Made by a program: the position numbers and the translations under genes. The notes below the pieces were generated by a model that was not told the DNA's origin, did not search any database, and worked only from the letters and a program-made list of their open reading frames with translations. From Flavobacteriaceae bacterium (GTDB lineage Bacteria > Bacteroidota > Bacteroidia > Flavobacteriales > Flavobacteriaceae), in assembly GCA_030835325.1 (NCBI GenBank), contig JAURPF010000043.1, positions 1 to 35,088 on the forward strand: a stretch of 35,088 bases of DNA. The letters run 5' to 3'. Of this stretch, positions 1 through 9,564 are shown piece after piece. Every line of letters begins with the position of its first letter. Within the stretch, counting starts at the first letter, position 1.

Positions 1-37
1 ACAAATATTAAAAGGAATTGCTTAATAATAACAAAAA

Positions 38-1120
38 ATGGAAAACAAAAAAGAACTAGGAAATTGGTTGAATGAACTAAATCTCGATCACCCTTTAGTA
101 ATCGCTGGCCCTTGTAGTGCCGAGACCGAAGAACAAGTATTAAGAATTGCACATGAGCTAAAAGACACAGATGTAAGCTATTATCGTGCAGGAATTTGGA
201 AACCTCGAACACGCCCCGGAAATTTTGAAGGCGTGGGAGCATTGGGTCTAAAATGGCTTCAAAAAGTTAAGGAGGAAACCGGTTTAAAAACAGCAACAGA
301 AGTTGCCAACAGAGCCCATGTAGAATTGGCTTTAGAACACGATATTGATTTATTATGGATCGGGGCACGTTCTACAGTGAGTCCATTTATTGTACAAGAA
401 ATTGCTGATGCTCTACAGGGAACTGATAAAATTGTTTTGGTTAAAAACCCAGTAAACCCAGATTTAGCGTTATGGTTAGGAGCAATTGAGCGTTTAGCAA
501 CAGCAGATATCAAAAACTTAGGCGTTATCCATAGAGGATTTTCATCCTATGAAAAATCAAAATATAGAAATAATCCAGAATGGCAAATGGCCATTGAACT
601 GCAAACAAAGTTTCCAGACCTTCCATTAATCAACGACCCTTCTCATATTACAGGAAAACGCGATATGATTTTTGATGTGTCTCAAACCGCATTGGATTTA
701 AACTTTGATGGTCTGATGATTGAAACCCATTTTGATCCTGATAACGCCTGGAGTGATGCAGCACAACAAGTAACACCAACGACTTTGATTCAAATTATGA
801 AAGATTTAAAAATTAGAAAAGAATCGACTCCAGAAGTGGCTTATAACGATCAGCTTACAAATTTACGTGCACAAATAGACGTGATGGACAACCAGTTGCT
901 CGAAACACTAGGAAAGCGAATGAAAGTTTCTGAGAGCATTGGAGCTCTTAAAAAACAAGAAAACGTGGCAGTGTTACAAAGCAAACGTTGGAATGAGATT
1001 TTAGGAAAGATGGTCTTAGAAGGTGAACAACACAACTTGAGTGAGGAGTTTATTCTGAAACTGTTCAAAGCAGTACACCAAGAATCAATCAACCACCAAG
1101 AACAAATTCTGAATAGATAA
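38..1120 (+). CDS. Bifunctional 3-deoxy-7-phosphoheptulonate synthase / chorismate mutase type II
   Basis: N-terminal DAHP synthase/KdsA-like motifs (VIAGPCSAE, KPRTRPGNFEG, NDPSHITGKRD) followed by an AroQ-like chorismate mutase helix region (LRAQIDVMDNQLLETLGKRMKVSESIGALKK). Confidence 0.93.
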   Translation: MENKKELGNWLNELNLDHPLVIAGPCSAETEEQVLRIAHELKDTDVSYYRAGIWKPRTRPGNFEGVGALGLKWLQKVKEETGLKTATEVANRAHVELALEHDIDLLWIGARSTVSPFIVQEIADALQGTDKIVLVKNPVNPDLALWLGAIERLATADIKNLGVIHRGFSSYEKSKYRNNPEWQMAIELQTKFPDLPLINDPSHITGKRDMIFDVSQTALDLNFDGLMIETHFDPDNAWSDAAQQVTPTTLIQIMKDLKIRKESTPEVAYNDQLTNLRAQIDVMDNQLLETLGKRMKVSESIGALKKQENVAVLQSKRWNEILGKMVLEGEQHNLSEEFILKLFKAVHQESINHQEQILNR

Positions 1121-1123
1121 AAC

Positions 1124-1157
1124 AAAAAAAAGCCTCGCATCGCGAGGCTTTTTTTTT
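1124..1157. terminator. Bidirectional rho-independent terminator
   Basis: A-tract, perfect 8-bp stem agcctcgc-atc-gcgaggct (1131-1149), then a T-tract, between convergent genes. Confidence 0.85.
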
Positions 1158-1170
1158 AAGGCTTTTCTAT

Positions 1171-1977
1171 TTATTTAATAGAAAAATCAAATACAGACTG
1201 ATTTGTACGTCCTTGAGGTACATTTCCTTGGTAAATAAAACAATATTCACCAGGCTCTAAACTATCAGGAACTACCGTATATTTGTTGTTTCCAATAGTT
1301 TCAATCGTAAATGGAAGGGATTCTTTTGGATCGATTCCATTACTGTTTGTAAACACATTTGATTTTGAAGTAATAACTTCTCTTAAGTTTTTTGACTTTT
1401 TCACTCTCATTTTCACCAATACAAACTCATTTGGAGAGGATGCAACTCGAAACCACCAGTTAAACAATCCTGGCTGTTGTCCTTGAAAGTTTTGCATATT
1501 ATCAGCGCCTGTATTGGGATCAAAAATAAATGTAAATTCTGGAGATCTTGTGCCAATCACATTATTAGAAGTACTTTTTGGCAACTGCGATTTTACCTTC
1601 GCGTTAATCAAACCAGATACCAATTGTTGGGCAACTGCATTTTGGTTTGTTCCCGAAAAAACAGAAGCCAAGATTGGTTTAAGCGTATTGTCATCTCCTA
1701 AATAATAAATCCCTGTTTTGGATTTTGTACTAAACTGAGCTTTTTGCATAACTAAGGCAATCACCTCGGAAGATACGCCAGATTCTTTTAATTTTGACAA
1801 TGCAGAAATAGAGGCGTCAAAATCAACATCCGAAGAATTTATCTTACTCAAAATTATGGTTTCATCAAAACCTAATTCTTTCATTTGAATAATAGATTCA
1901 TTTGTGACAATCTCTTGCGCCTTGGCAAATTGTTGTGTTACAGTAAGTAACAAAACAAACAGTGTAATTCTTTTCAT
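1171..1977 (-). CDS. Hypothetical secreted protein
   Basis: 268-aa ORF with N-terminal signal peptide (MKRITLFVLLLTVTQQFAKAQE); no family recognised. Confidence 0.75.
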   Translation of the reverse strand: MKRITLFVLLLTVTQQFAKAQEIVTNESIIQMKELGFDETIILSKINSSDVDFDASISALSKLKESGVSSEVIALVMQKAQFSTKSKTGIYYLGDDNTLKPILASVFSGTNQNAVAQQLVSGLINAKVKSQLPKSTSNNVIGTRSPEFTFIFDPNTGADNMQNFQGQQPGLFNWWFRVASSPNEFVLVKMRVKKSKNLREVITSKSNVFTNSNGIDPKESLPFTIETIGNNKYTVVPDSLEPGEYCFIYQGNVPQGRTNQSVFDFSIK

Positions 1978-2062
1978 ATCTTAAATTAAATTGGATTTCA
2001 AAGATAGAACAAAATATATTAAAAAGAAATGTGTTTCTTTGTCTAGATATTTAAATACACTA

Positions 2063-3013
2063 ATGATAGGAACTGTCTATAAATCTACGGGGAGTTGGTA
2101 CTCTGTTAAATCTCAAGAAGGAGTGTTCTATGAGTGCCGTATCAAAGGAAAATTCCGAATACATGGAATTAAAAGCACCAACCCTTTAGCGGTTGGAGAT
2201 CGTGTAGATTTTGACTTAGAAACAAGTAATAATACCAAAACAGGGGTCATTAAAACAATTCACCCACGAACCAATTATATCGTTCGGAAATCCGTCAACC
2301 TCTCTAAACAAACCCATATTATTGCGAGCAATATTGATCAAGTTTTTTTGTTAATCACAATTGATAACCCCCCAACATTTACAAGCTTTATCGATCGTTT
2401 TTTAGCAACCACCGAAGCCTATGCTATTAAAGCTATTTTACTCTTTAATAAGGTTGATATTAATGACGAACCCACTCAAAAAATCGTTCAAGAATTATCA
2501 GCACTCTATGAGGGTATTGGCTACCACTGTTTAAGTATTTCGGCTATAACAGGTAAGAATATAGAAGCCGTTAAAACCTTAATGACCGGAAAATCTAGCA
2601 TGTTTGCAGGACATTCAGGCGTTGGAAAATCGACCTTAGTAAATTCGATTGAACCTGGATTGAATATAAAAACAAAAGAAATTTCAGACCAACACAAACA
2701 AGGCCAGCACACCACAACCTTTGCAGAAATGTTTGATTTGAGCTTTGATGCTCGAATCATTGACACCCCGGGTATCAAAGGATTTGGTGTTGTGGATATG
2801 GAACCCGCCGAAGTCGATCATTATTTTCCAGAGTTATTTGCCTTAAAACAATCCTGTAAATTCAACAATTGTCTGCATTTACACGAGCCTCAATGTGCGG
2901 TTAAATTAGCCCTCGAAAACAATCAAATAGCAGCCTCACGCTACAAAAGCTACACACAAATTTTGGAAGGGGATGACGAGCATTACCGAACGGATAACTA
3001 CGAGCCAAAATGA
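2063..3013 (+). CDS. rsgA: Ribosome small subunit-dependent GTPase A
   Basis: Circularly permuted GTPase motifs (LLFNKVD, GHSGVGKSTLVN, DTPGIKGFG) and C-terminal Cys/His cluster (CKFNNCLHLHEPQC). ATG at 2063 (MIGTVYKSTGSW) preferred over the upstream TTG at 1991. Confidence 0.95.
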   Translation: MIGTVYKSTGSWYSVKSQEGVFYECRIKGKFRIHGIKSTNPLAVGDRVDFDLETSNNTKTGVIKTIHPRTNYIVRKSVNLSKQTHIIASNIDQVFLLITIDNPPTFTSFIDRFLATTEAYAIKAILLFNKVDINDEPTQKIVQELSALYEGIGYHCLSISAITGKNIEAVKTLMTGKSSMFAGHSGVGKSTLVNSIEPGLNIKTKEISDQHKQGQHTTTFAEMFDLSFDARIIDTPGIKGFGVVDMEPAEVDHYFPELFALKQSCKFNNCLHLHEPQCAVKLALENNQIAASRYKSYTQILEGDDEHYRTDNYEPK

Positions 3014-3462
3014 GAGCAGTCATTCAAAGAGTATCAGAAGCAAGCGTCATCATTCAAGGAAAAAAAGTGGCGAAGATCGCTTCTGGATTATTAGTTCTTT
3101 TAGGGGTTACGGAGTCCGATACTCCCGAAGATATTCGTTGGCTAAGTAACAAACTAGCCAATCTCCGTATTTTTAATGATGCCGATGGTCATATGAACAC
3201 ATCTCTGAAGGACTGTAATGGATCGGCGATTGTGGTGAGCCAGTTTACGCTGTATGCACAAACAAAAAAAGGCAACCGCCCCAGTTATATCAAAGCTGCC
3301 AAACCCGAAATTGCAAAACCAATGTACGAGCAATTTGTGCGTCAATTTGAAAATGATTTAGGACAACCCATCCAAACAGGTGTGTTTGGTGCGGATATGA
3401 AAGTCGCACTTTTAAATGATGGCCCTGTAACAATTATTATCGATTCAAAAGCCAAAGAATAA
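3010..3462 (+). CDS. dtd: D-aminoacyl-tRNA deacylase
   Basis: MRAVIQRVSEASV start, SQFTLYA motif and GPVTIIIDS end are typical of Dtd; ATGA overlap with rsgA. Confidence 0.95.
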   Translation: MRAVIQRVSEASVIIQGKKVAKIASGLLVLLGVTESDTPEDIRWLSNKLANLRIFNDADGHMNTSLKDCNGSAIVVSQFTLYAQTKKGNRPSYIKAAKPEIAKPMYEQFVRQFENDLGQPIQTGVFGADMKVALLNDGPVTIIIDSKAKE

Positions 3463-3553
3463 GGAGTTGTTTTTGATGCCGTTATTTTAGTGAATATAAT
3501 TTGATTTCTTTTGAACAATGACTAGTTTAGTAGTTCAATAATTTTCTCATAAA

Positions 3554-3880
3554 ATGAACCTTCAAAACGCACAAAAAACCGTCGATAATTGGATTAACGC
3601 ACATGGTGTTCGCTATTTTAACGAACTCACTAATATGGCGCAACTCACAGAAGAAGTGGGCGAAGTGGCTCGTATTATCTCAAGACGTTATGGCGAACAA
3701 AGCGAAAAAGAAAGCGATAAAAATAAAGACCTTGGCGAAGAATTAGCCGATGTTTTATTCGTTGTTCTTTGTTTAGCCAATCAAACTGGTGTAAATTTGC
3801 AAGACGCTTTTGATAAAAAATTAGCGTTAAAAACCAAACGGGATCACAACCGTCATCAAAACAACAAAAAACTAAAATAA
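3554..3880 (+). CDS. MazG-like nucleotide pyrophosphohydrolase
   Basis: 108 aa with EEVGEVARIISRRYGE...DLGEELADVLFVVLCLANQ, an all-alpha NTP pyrophosphatase signature. Confidence 0.85.
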   Translation: MNLQNAQKTVDNWINAHGVRYFNELTNMAQLTEEVGEVARIISRRYGEQSEKESDKNKDLGEELADVLFVVLCLANQTGVNLQDAFDKKLALKTKRDHNRHQNNKKLK

Positions 3881-3883
3881 ATT

Positions 3884-5110
3884 TTGCATCTTTTCCTTCA
3901 AAATTCAACCCTAAACCCAAGTACCGATATTACGATTACAGGGTCTAAAAGTGAGTCCAACCGACTCTTGTTGCTCAAAGCATTGTTTAAAAATTTGGAG
4001 ATTCAAAACGTCTCTAACTCAGATGACAGTCAGCACATGCTCAAAGCGTTAGATTCCGAAGCAACTGTAGTCGATATCCAACACGCCGGAACCGCCATGC
4101 GTTTTTTGACCGCTTATTTTGCAACTTTAGAAGGTAAGACAACCTTACTGACAGGATCGCAAAGAATGCAAGAACGTCCAATTAAAATTTTAGTGGACAC
4201 TCTAAGAGCTTTAGGAGCAGACATAGAATATGACAAAGAGGAAGGGTATCCCCCCTTACGAATTACTGGAAAAATGCTACTCAAGGACGAAGTCCGAATG
4301 AATGCGAATGTGAGTAGTCAGTATATTTCTGCATTGTTACTGATAGCTACCAAACTAAAAAATGGATTGACATTACACCTTGATGGAAAAATCACTTCAG
4401 TTCCTTACATCAAAATGACCCTTTCATTATTAGAGCAACTCGGCGTTGAAACCAGCTTTGAAGGTCAAGTGATACAAGTGAAACCCTATTTAGAAACCGT
4501 TTCAAAAACGGTTGTTGTAGAATCGGATTGGTCGTCAGCATCCTATTTTTACAGTATCGTAGCTTTAAGTCCAGTGGGAACTCAAATTAATTTAAGTACT
4601 TATAAAAAAGACAGTTTGCAAGGCGATTCGGTTTTGCAAGAGATTTACACTCACTTAGGCGTTCAAACAACTTTTGAAGAGTCTAAAATTAATATAAAAA
4701 AAATCAATAACAACTTACCAGAAAGCTTAGATTTAGACTTAATCAACGCGCCGGATATTGCACAAACTATTGTGGTAAGCTGTCTAGGGCTTCAAATAAA
4801 GTGTAATCTTACTGGGTTACACACCTTGAAAATTAAAGAAACCGACCGTTTAGAGGCCTTGAAAAATGAAATTTATAAATTCGGAACCTCAATTGAAATT
4901 ACCGACAATAGCTTACAGCTCTCAAATCCTAAACCCCTAAGCCCAGGTGCGGCTGTAGCAACCTATAATGATCATCGCATGGCGATGGCATTTGCACCTC
5001 TGGCGCTTAGCACATCATTCTCTATAAAAGAGGCCGAAGTCGTTTCAAAATCCTTTCCTGATTTCTGGGAGAATTTAAAACAATTAGGGTTCAAAATCTC
5101 CAATTCCTAA
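3884..5110 (+). CDS. aroA: 3-phosphoshikimate 1-carboxyvinyltransferase (EPSP synthase)
   Basis: GSKSESNRLLLLKAL, AGTAMRFLTAYFA, KETDRLEALKNEI and YNDHRMAMAFAPLAL motifs; apparent TTG start 3 nt after the preceding stop. Confidence 0.93.
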   Translation: MHLFLQNSTLNPSTDITITGSKSESNRLLLLKALFKNLEIQNVSNSDDSQHMLKALDSEATVVDIQHAGTAMRFLTAYFATLEGKTTLLTGSQRMQERPIKILVDTLRALGADIEYDKEEGYPPLRITGKMLLKDEVRMNANVSSQYISALLLIATKLKNGLTLHLDGKITSVPYIKMTLSLLEQLGVETSFEGQVIQVKPYLETVSKTVVVESDWSSASYFYSIVALSPVGTQINLSTYKKDSLQGDSVLQEIYTHLGVQTTFEESKINIKKINNNLPESLDLDLINAPDIAQTIVVSCLGLQIKCNLTGLHTLKIKETDRLEALKNEIYKFGTSIEITDNSLQLSNPKPLSPGAAVATYNDHRMAMAFAPLALSTSFSIKEAEVVSKSFPDFWENLKQLGFKISNS

Positions 5111-5128
5111 AAATAAAGGTTCAAATAC

Positions 5129-5160
5129 TTGACAACACCTATTTTGAGGTCGTATATTCG
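5129..5160 (+). promoter_or_regulatory. Candidate Bacteroidota-type promoter upstream of queA
   Basis: TTG (5129-5131), 21-nt spacer, TATATTCG (5153-5160), one mismatch to TAnnTTTG. Confidence 0.4.
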
Positions 5161-5242
5161 CAGCTTGATATTAAAAAATCAAATAAAAAAACCAGCATGC
5201 TAAAATTAGTACTACCTACAGGAATGACTAATAGCGAACCTA

Positions 5243-5257
5243 CCTGCCACAGGCAGG
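5243..5257. repeat. Short GC-rich inverted repeat CCTGCC-ACA-GGCAGG
   Basis: Perfect 6-bp arms with 3-nt loop, locally GC-rich in AT-rich intergenic DNA. Confidence 0.7.
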
Positions 5258-5294
5258 CAGCATGTGACCTTTAATAAAAAATAGATATAGATAC

Positions 5295-6344
5295 ATGAAA
5301 TTATCGCATTTTAACTTTGAATTACCAGACGAATTATTAGCAGAATACCCTGCTGAAAACAGAGATGAGTCGCGACTCATGGTTCTTAATAGGAAAGAGC
5401 AAACGATCGAACATAAAATGTTTAAAGACATCATTGAATATTTTGATGAGGATGATGTGATGATTCTTAATGATACCAAAGTATTCCCAGCACGTTTGTT
5501 TGGAAATAAAGAAAAAACTGGCGCTCGAATTGAAGTTTTTCTTCTTAGAGAACTCAATGCGGAACAACGTTTGTGGGATGTGTTAGTCGATCCAGCTCGA
5601 AAAATTAGAATTGGTAATAAACTCTATTTTGGAGAGGATGAATCTTTAGTTGCTGAGGTTATCGATAACACAACTTCCAGAGGCCGTACCCTTCGTTTTT
5701 TGTATGATGGCTCCTATGAGGAATTCAGAAAAAAATTAACAGATCTTGGTCAAACCCCTTTGCCCAAATACATCAACAGAGATGTTGAGCCAGAAGATGA
5801 AGAGCGTTACCAAACAATTTATGCCAAAAATGAAGGTGCCGTTGCTGCGCCAACCGCAGGACTTCACTTTTCTAAGCATTTATTGAAGCGTTTAGAAATT
5901 AAAGGAGTTAAATTTGCTGAAGTCACGTTACACGTTGGATTAGGAACTTTTAACTCTGTTGAAGTAGAAGATCTATCTAAACATAAAATGGACAGTGAAG
6001 AAATTAAGATACCTGCATCAACTGCAACAACTGTTAATAAAGCTTTGGTTGAAAAACGTCGTATTTGTGCTGTTGGAACCACAGCCATGCGTACAATTGA
6101 AAGTTCGGTATCGTCTAACGGCAACCTAAATGAATTTGAAGGATGGACGAATAAATTTATTTTCCCTCCGTTTGATTTTTCAATTGCAAATTGTATGATC
6201 ACAAATTTTCATACACCAAAATCAACACTTTTAATGATGACAGCTGCATTTGGAGGTCATGATTTTATAAAGAGAGCCTATAAAGAAGCGGTAAAGGAAA
6301 AATATAAATTTTATAGCTATGGTGATGCCATGCTCATTATATAA
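5295..6344 (+). CDS. queA: S-adenosylmethionine:tRNA ribosyltransferase-isomerase
   Basis: [57 protein letters not shown] and [12 protein letters not shown] motifs. Confidence 0.96.
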   Translation: MKLSHFNFELPDELLAEYPAENRDESRLMVLNRKEQTIEHKMFKDIIEYFDEDDVMILNDTKVFPARLFGNKEKTGARIEVFLLRELNAEQRLWDVLVDPARKIRIGNKLYFGEDESLVAEVIDNTTSRGRTLRFLYDGSYEEFRKKLTDLGQTPLPKYINRDVEPEDEERYQTIYAKNEGAVAAPTAGLHFSKHLLKRLEIKGVKFAEVTLHVGLGTFNSVEVEDLSKHKMDSEEIKIPASTATTVNKALVEKRRICAVGTTAMRTIESSVSSNGNLNEFEGWTNKFIFPPFDFSIANCMITNFHTPKSTLLMMTAAFGGHDFIKRAYKEAVKEKYKFYSYGDAMLII

Positions 6345-6352
6345 TTAAAAAT

Positions 6353-6381
6353 TATAAAGCCTCATATCAGAGGCTTTTTTT
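6353..6381 (+). terminator. Rho-independent terminator of queA
   Basis: Stem agcctc-atatca-gaggct (6358-6375) followed by a T-run. Confidence 0.8.
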
Positions 6382-6404
6382 AGTACCAATTGTTTTTATT
6401 CATC

Positions 6405-7445
6405 ATGGATTCCGCCAAAAAAGACATACGCGCATTATCAAAAGAGGAGTTAAGATCCTTTTTTGTCACGCATGGAGATCAAGCCTTTAGAGGAACTCAG
6501 GTTTATGAGTGGCTTTGGCAAAAAGGTGCTCATCATTTTGGGGACATGACTAATTTGTCCAAAGACACCCGACAGATGTTGGACGAAAATTTTAGCATCA
6601 ACCATATCGAAGTAGATTCTATGCAACGTAGCACAGATGGGACCATCAAAAACGGAATTCGACTTCATGATGGGATGATTGTAGAATCCGTACTCATTCC
6701 AACCGCCAAACGATCTACCGCTTGTGTATCGTCTCAAGTAGGTTGCAGTCTTGACTGTAAATTCTGTGCAACCTCGCGTCTCAAACGCATGCGAAACCTT
6801 AACCCCGATGAGATTTACGATCAAGTTGTCGCAATTGATAAACAGAGCAAGTTATACCATAACCGTCCCCTTTCCAATATTGTATTTATGGGGATGGGAG
6901 AGCCGTTAATGAATTATAATAACGTACTCAAAGCGATTGATAAAATCACTTCCAAAGAAGGGTTGGGAATGTCGCCAAAACGGATTGTTGTCTCTACTTC
7001 TGGGGTGCCTAAAATGATTAAAAAAATGGCAGACGATCAGGTTAAATTTAATTTAGCGGTTTCGCTCCATTCAGCTATTGATAGCGTTCGAACCTCTATA
7101 ATGCCATTCAATGAGACTTTTCCTTTGAAAGATTTGCGGGAAGCACTTCAATATTGGTATGCAGCTACCAATCGAATCATTACCTATGAGTATGTTGTTT
7201 GGGAAGGCATCAACGATACCAAAACGGACATTGAGGCACTGCTAAAGTTTTGTCAATTTGCACCTAGTAAAGTCAATCTTATTGAGTATAACCCGATAAA
7301 TGATGGGATGTTTCAACAGGCCAGTTCAACAGCAATCGACCTATATGTTTCTATGCTAGAAGCCAAAAATATCACGGTTACAGTGCGCCGTTCTCGAGGT
7401 AAAGATATTGATGCTGCTTGTGGGCAACTCGCCAATAAGGCCTAA
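6405..7445 (+). CDS. rlmN: 23S rRNA (adenine2503-C2)/tRNA methyltransferase (radical SAM)
   Basis: CSLDCKFCAT radical SAM CxxxCxxC, QVYEWLWQKG, MGMGEPLMNYNNV and RRSRGKDIDAACGQLA motifs; ATG at 6405 preferred over TTG at 6390. Confidence 0.95.
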   Translation: MDSAKKDIRALSKEELRSFFVTHGDQAFRGTQVYEWLWQKGAHHFGDMTNLSKDTRQMLDENFSINHIEVDSMQRSTDGTIKNGIRLHDGMIVESVLIPTAKRSTACVSSQVGCSLDCKFCATSRLKRMRNLNPDEIYDQVVAIDKQSKLYHNRPLSNIVFMGMGEPLMNYNNVLKAIDKITSKEGLGMSPKRIVVSTSGVPKMIKKMADDQVKFNLAVSLHSAIDSVRTSIMPFNETFPLKDLREALQYWYAATNRIITYEYVVWEGINDTKTDIEALLKFCQFAPSKVNLIEYNPINDGMFQQASSTAIDLYVSMLEAKNITVTVRRSRGKDIDAACGQLANKA

Positions 7446-7465
7446 AAAAATTGTTTCAAGAAGTA

Positions 7466-8503
7466 TTAAGTTGATGGATTTGGGATGACTGCATGAATTG
7501 CATCAATACGTTCTAAAGTTTCTTGTGATAATTCTGTGTCAATACTTTCAATGTTTTCTTTTAGTTGCTTCAAGTTTGTAGCTCCAATAATATTACTTGT
7601 TACAAAAGGTCTTTGGTTGACAAATGCCAAAGAAAGCGTTGTCAGGCTGATCCCTAAATCTTTTGCGAGCTGTAAATACTGTTTTGTCGCTTCAGTGGAT
7701 TGCGCACTGCTGTAGCGTGCAAAACGTGGAAATAATTTGAGACGAGCATTGTCTGCAGCGGTGCCCTCTATATATTTTCCAGAGAGAACTCCAAATGCTA
7801 AAGGAGAGTAAGCGAGAAGTCCAATATTTTCTCTTAAAGATACTTCTGCCAAATCTCCTTCAAATACTCGATTCAACATTGAATAGGCATTTTGAGTGGT
7901 ACTAATCGGAATTAAATTATCGTTTCTAACTTCTTCTGCACAGCGCATAGCTCCCCATGCTTTTTCATTCGACAAGCCAATTGCTCTAATTTTTCCAGCA
8001 TCCACAAAGGATTTCAAAGCGTGTAAAACTTCATTAAAATTATCGACCCATGGATCGTTTGGACTGGGTTTAAAATCGCGTACACCAAATATATTGGTGT
8101 GGCGTTCTGGCCAATGTAATTGATATAAATCAATATAATCTGTTTGCAAACGTGCGAGTTCTAAGTCTAAGGCTTCTTTAATAGTGACGGCACTAAATCC
8201 TGCTGTTCTGATATGAGCTGTATAATCGCCTATTCCTGCAATTTTACTGGCAATGATGACCTTATCTCTCGTTTTATTTTTTTTGAGCCAAGTGCCTATA
8301 TACTTACTGGTTCGCCCTTGAGTTTCAGCTGTGGCGGGTACTGGATACAATTCGGCTGTATCAATAAAATTAACGCCGTGTTCTAAAGCATAATCCATTT
8401 GAGCATGGCCTTCAGCTTCTGTATTTTGATTTCCCCAGGTCATTGATCCAAGGCAAATTTTACTGACCTTAATATTGGTACTTGGAAGTGTAGTATATTT
8501 CAT
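7466..8503 (-). CDS. Aldo/keto reductase
   Basis: GSMTWGNQ, FIDTAELYPVP, DYIDLYQLHWPER, RAIGLSNE and LLAYSPLAFGVLSGKY motifs. Confidence 0.93.
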   Translation of the reverse strand: MKYTTLPSTNIKVSKICLGSMTWGNQNTEAEGHAQMDYALEHGVNFIDTAELYPVPATAETQGRTSKYIGTWLKKNKTRDKVIIASKIAGIGDYTAHIRTAGFSAVTIKEALDLELARLQTDYIDLYQLHWPERHTNIFGVRDFKPSPNDPWVDNFNEVLHALKSFVDAGKIRAIGLSNEKAWGAMRCAEEVRNDNLIPISTTQNAYSMLNRVFEGDLAEVSLRENIGLLAYSPLAFGVLSGKYIEGTAADNARLKLFPRFARYSSAQSTEATKQYLQLAKDLGISLTTLSLAFVNQRPFVTSNIIGATNLKQLKENIESIDTELSQETLERIDAIHAVIPNPST

Positions 8504-8579
8504 GTGTTTGTTGTATTGATTTTAACGGTCATATGTTACAACCATTTAATCATTTTCTTGTGAATCAAGTTTTATCTGA

Positions 8580-9539
8580 TTAATTGTTATTTAAAAGCTT
8601 TGTTATTTCATCTAATTTTGGAGTCAAAACCACTTCAATACGTCTGTTTTTGGCTTTACCCTCAGTTGTTTCGTTTGTTGCAATTGGCGCAAACTCTCCA
8701 CGTCCTGCGGCTGTTAAACTTTCGGGATTGATTGCTCCATTTTCATTTAAAATTTGAACAATTGCTGTGGCTCGTTTGGTTGATAAATCCCAATTATTAG
8801 CAATTTGTCCGCCACTAGTAAAGGGATCATTATCGGTATGACCTTCAATGAGTACTGCAATTTCAGGGTTGTTCGCCAGAACAGTTCCTAGTTGCTCTAT
8901 CGCTTGACGTCCTTCAGATCCAACCGCCCAACTACCAGATTTGAAAAGTAATTTATTTTCCATTGACACATAGACTTTTCCATCGCGTTGTTCTACCGTG
9001 AGTCCTTTGCCTTCAAAAGCGGTGAGAGCTTTTGAAATCGCTTCTTTCAAGTTGCGCATCGCTTGGTCTTTTGAAGCGATTAGAGCTTCTAATTCTGCGA
9101 TGCGTTGCGAGCGTTCTTGCATGTCCGCTTCTAACTTCAAAAGTCGATCATTTTCTGCCGCTAAGGCCAATTCTTTGGCGTTTAATTGTGCTAAAAGTTC
9201 TCTGTTTTTTTGCACATTATCAGCAATGGCTTTAGAGCTATTTTGTTCCAAGGCCGTATAAGAATCATTCAGTGCATCGTATTTTTTTTGAAGCCCAGTT
9301 ACATCTTGCTGAAGTTGATTCCGTTCTAAAAGTGTTGCATCGTACTCATTTTGTAATTGATCAAATTGAATTTGAAGTGCATTTTTATCACTTAAAATAC
9401 CATCGCTTTCAGCGTTTAAGTTGTCGTAGTCATTTTTAAGATTCGTGTATTTACCCTCTAGTTCTTTGTAAAGTTTAGAAGAAACACAAGAAGTGAAGGT
9501 AAAAACAACAAGAGTTAAGATTAATAGTTTATTGATCAT
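8580..9539 (-). CDS. OmpA-family lipoprotein with coiled-coil region
   Basis: Lipobox-like FTFTSC, long heptad-like helical region, C-terminal OmpA peptidoglycan-binding motif (VLIEGHTDNDPF...NWDLSTKRATAIVQIL...GRGEFAPIATNETTEGKAKNRRIEVVL). Confidence 0.9.
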   Translation of the reverse strand: MINKLLILTLVVFTFTSCVSSKLYKELEGKYTNLKNDYDNLNAESDGILSDKNALQIQFDQLQNEYDATLLERNQLQQDVTGLQKKYDALNDSYTALEQNSSKAIADNVQKNRELLAQLNAKELALAAENDRLLKLEADMQERSQRIAELEALIASKDQAMRNLKEAISKALTAFEGKGLTVEQRDGKVYVSMENKLLFKSGSWAVGSEGRQAIEQLGTVLANNPEIAVLIEGHTDNDPFTSGGQIANNWDLSTKRATAIVQILNENGAINPESLTAAGRGEFAPIATNETTEGKAKNRRIEVVLTPKLDEITKLLNNN

Positions 9540-9564
9540 TGTATATTAATTTGTAAATTAGTTT

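Noticed and set aside
1991-2062. TTG-initiated N-terminal extension of RsgA
   Set aside because: The extension overlaps the divergent gene's upstream region and the conserved N-terminus starts at the ATG at 2063.
5111-5294. preQ1 riboswitch upstream of queA
   Set aside because: No recognisable preQ1-I style stem/A-rich tail was found by eye; a covariance-model scan would be needed to claim one.
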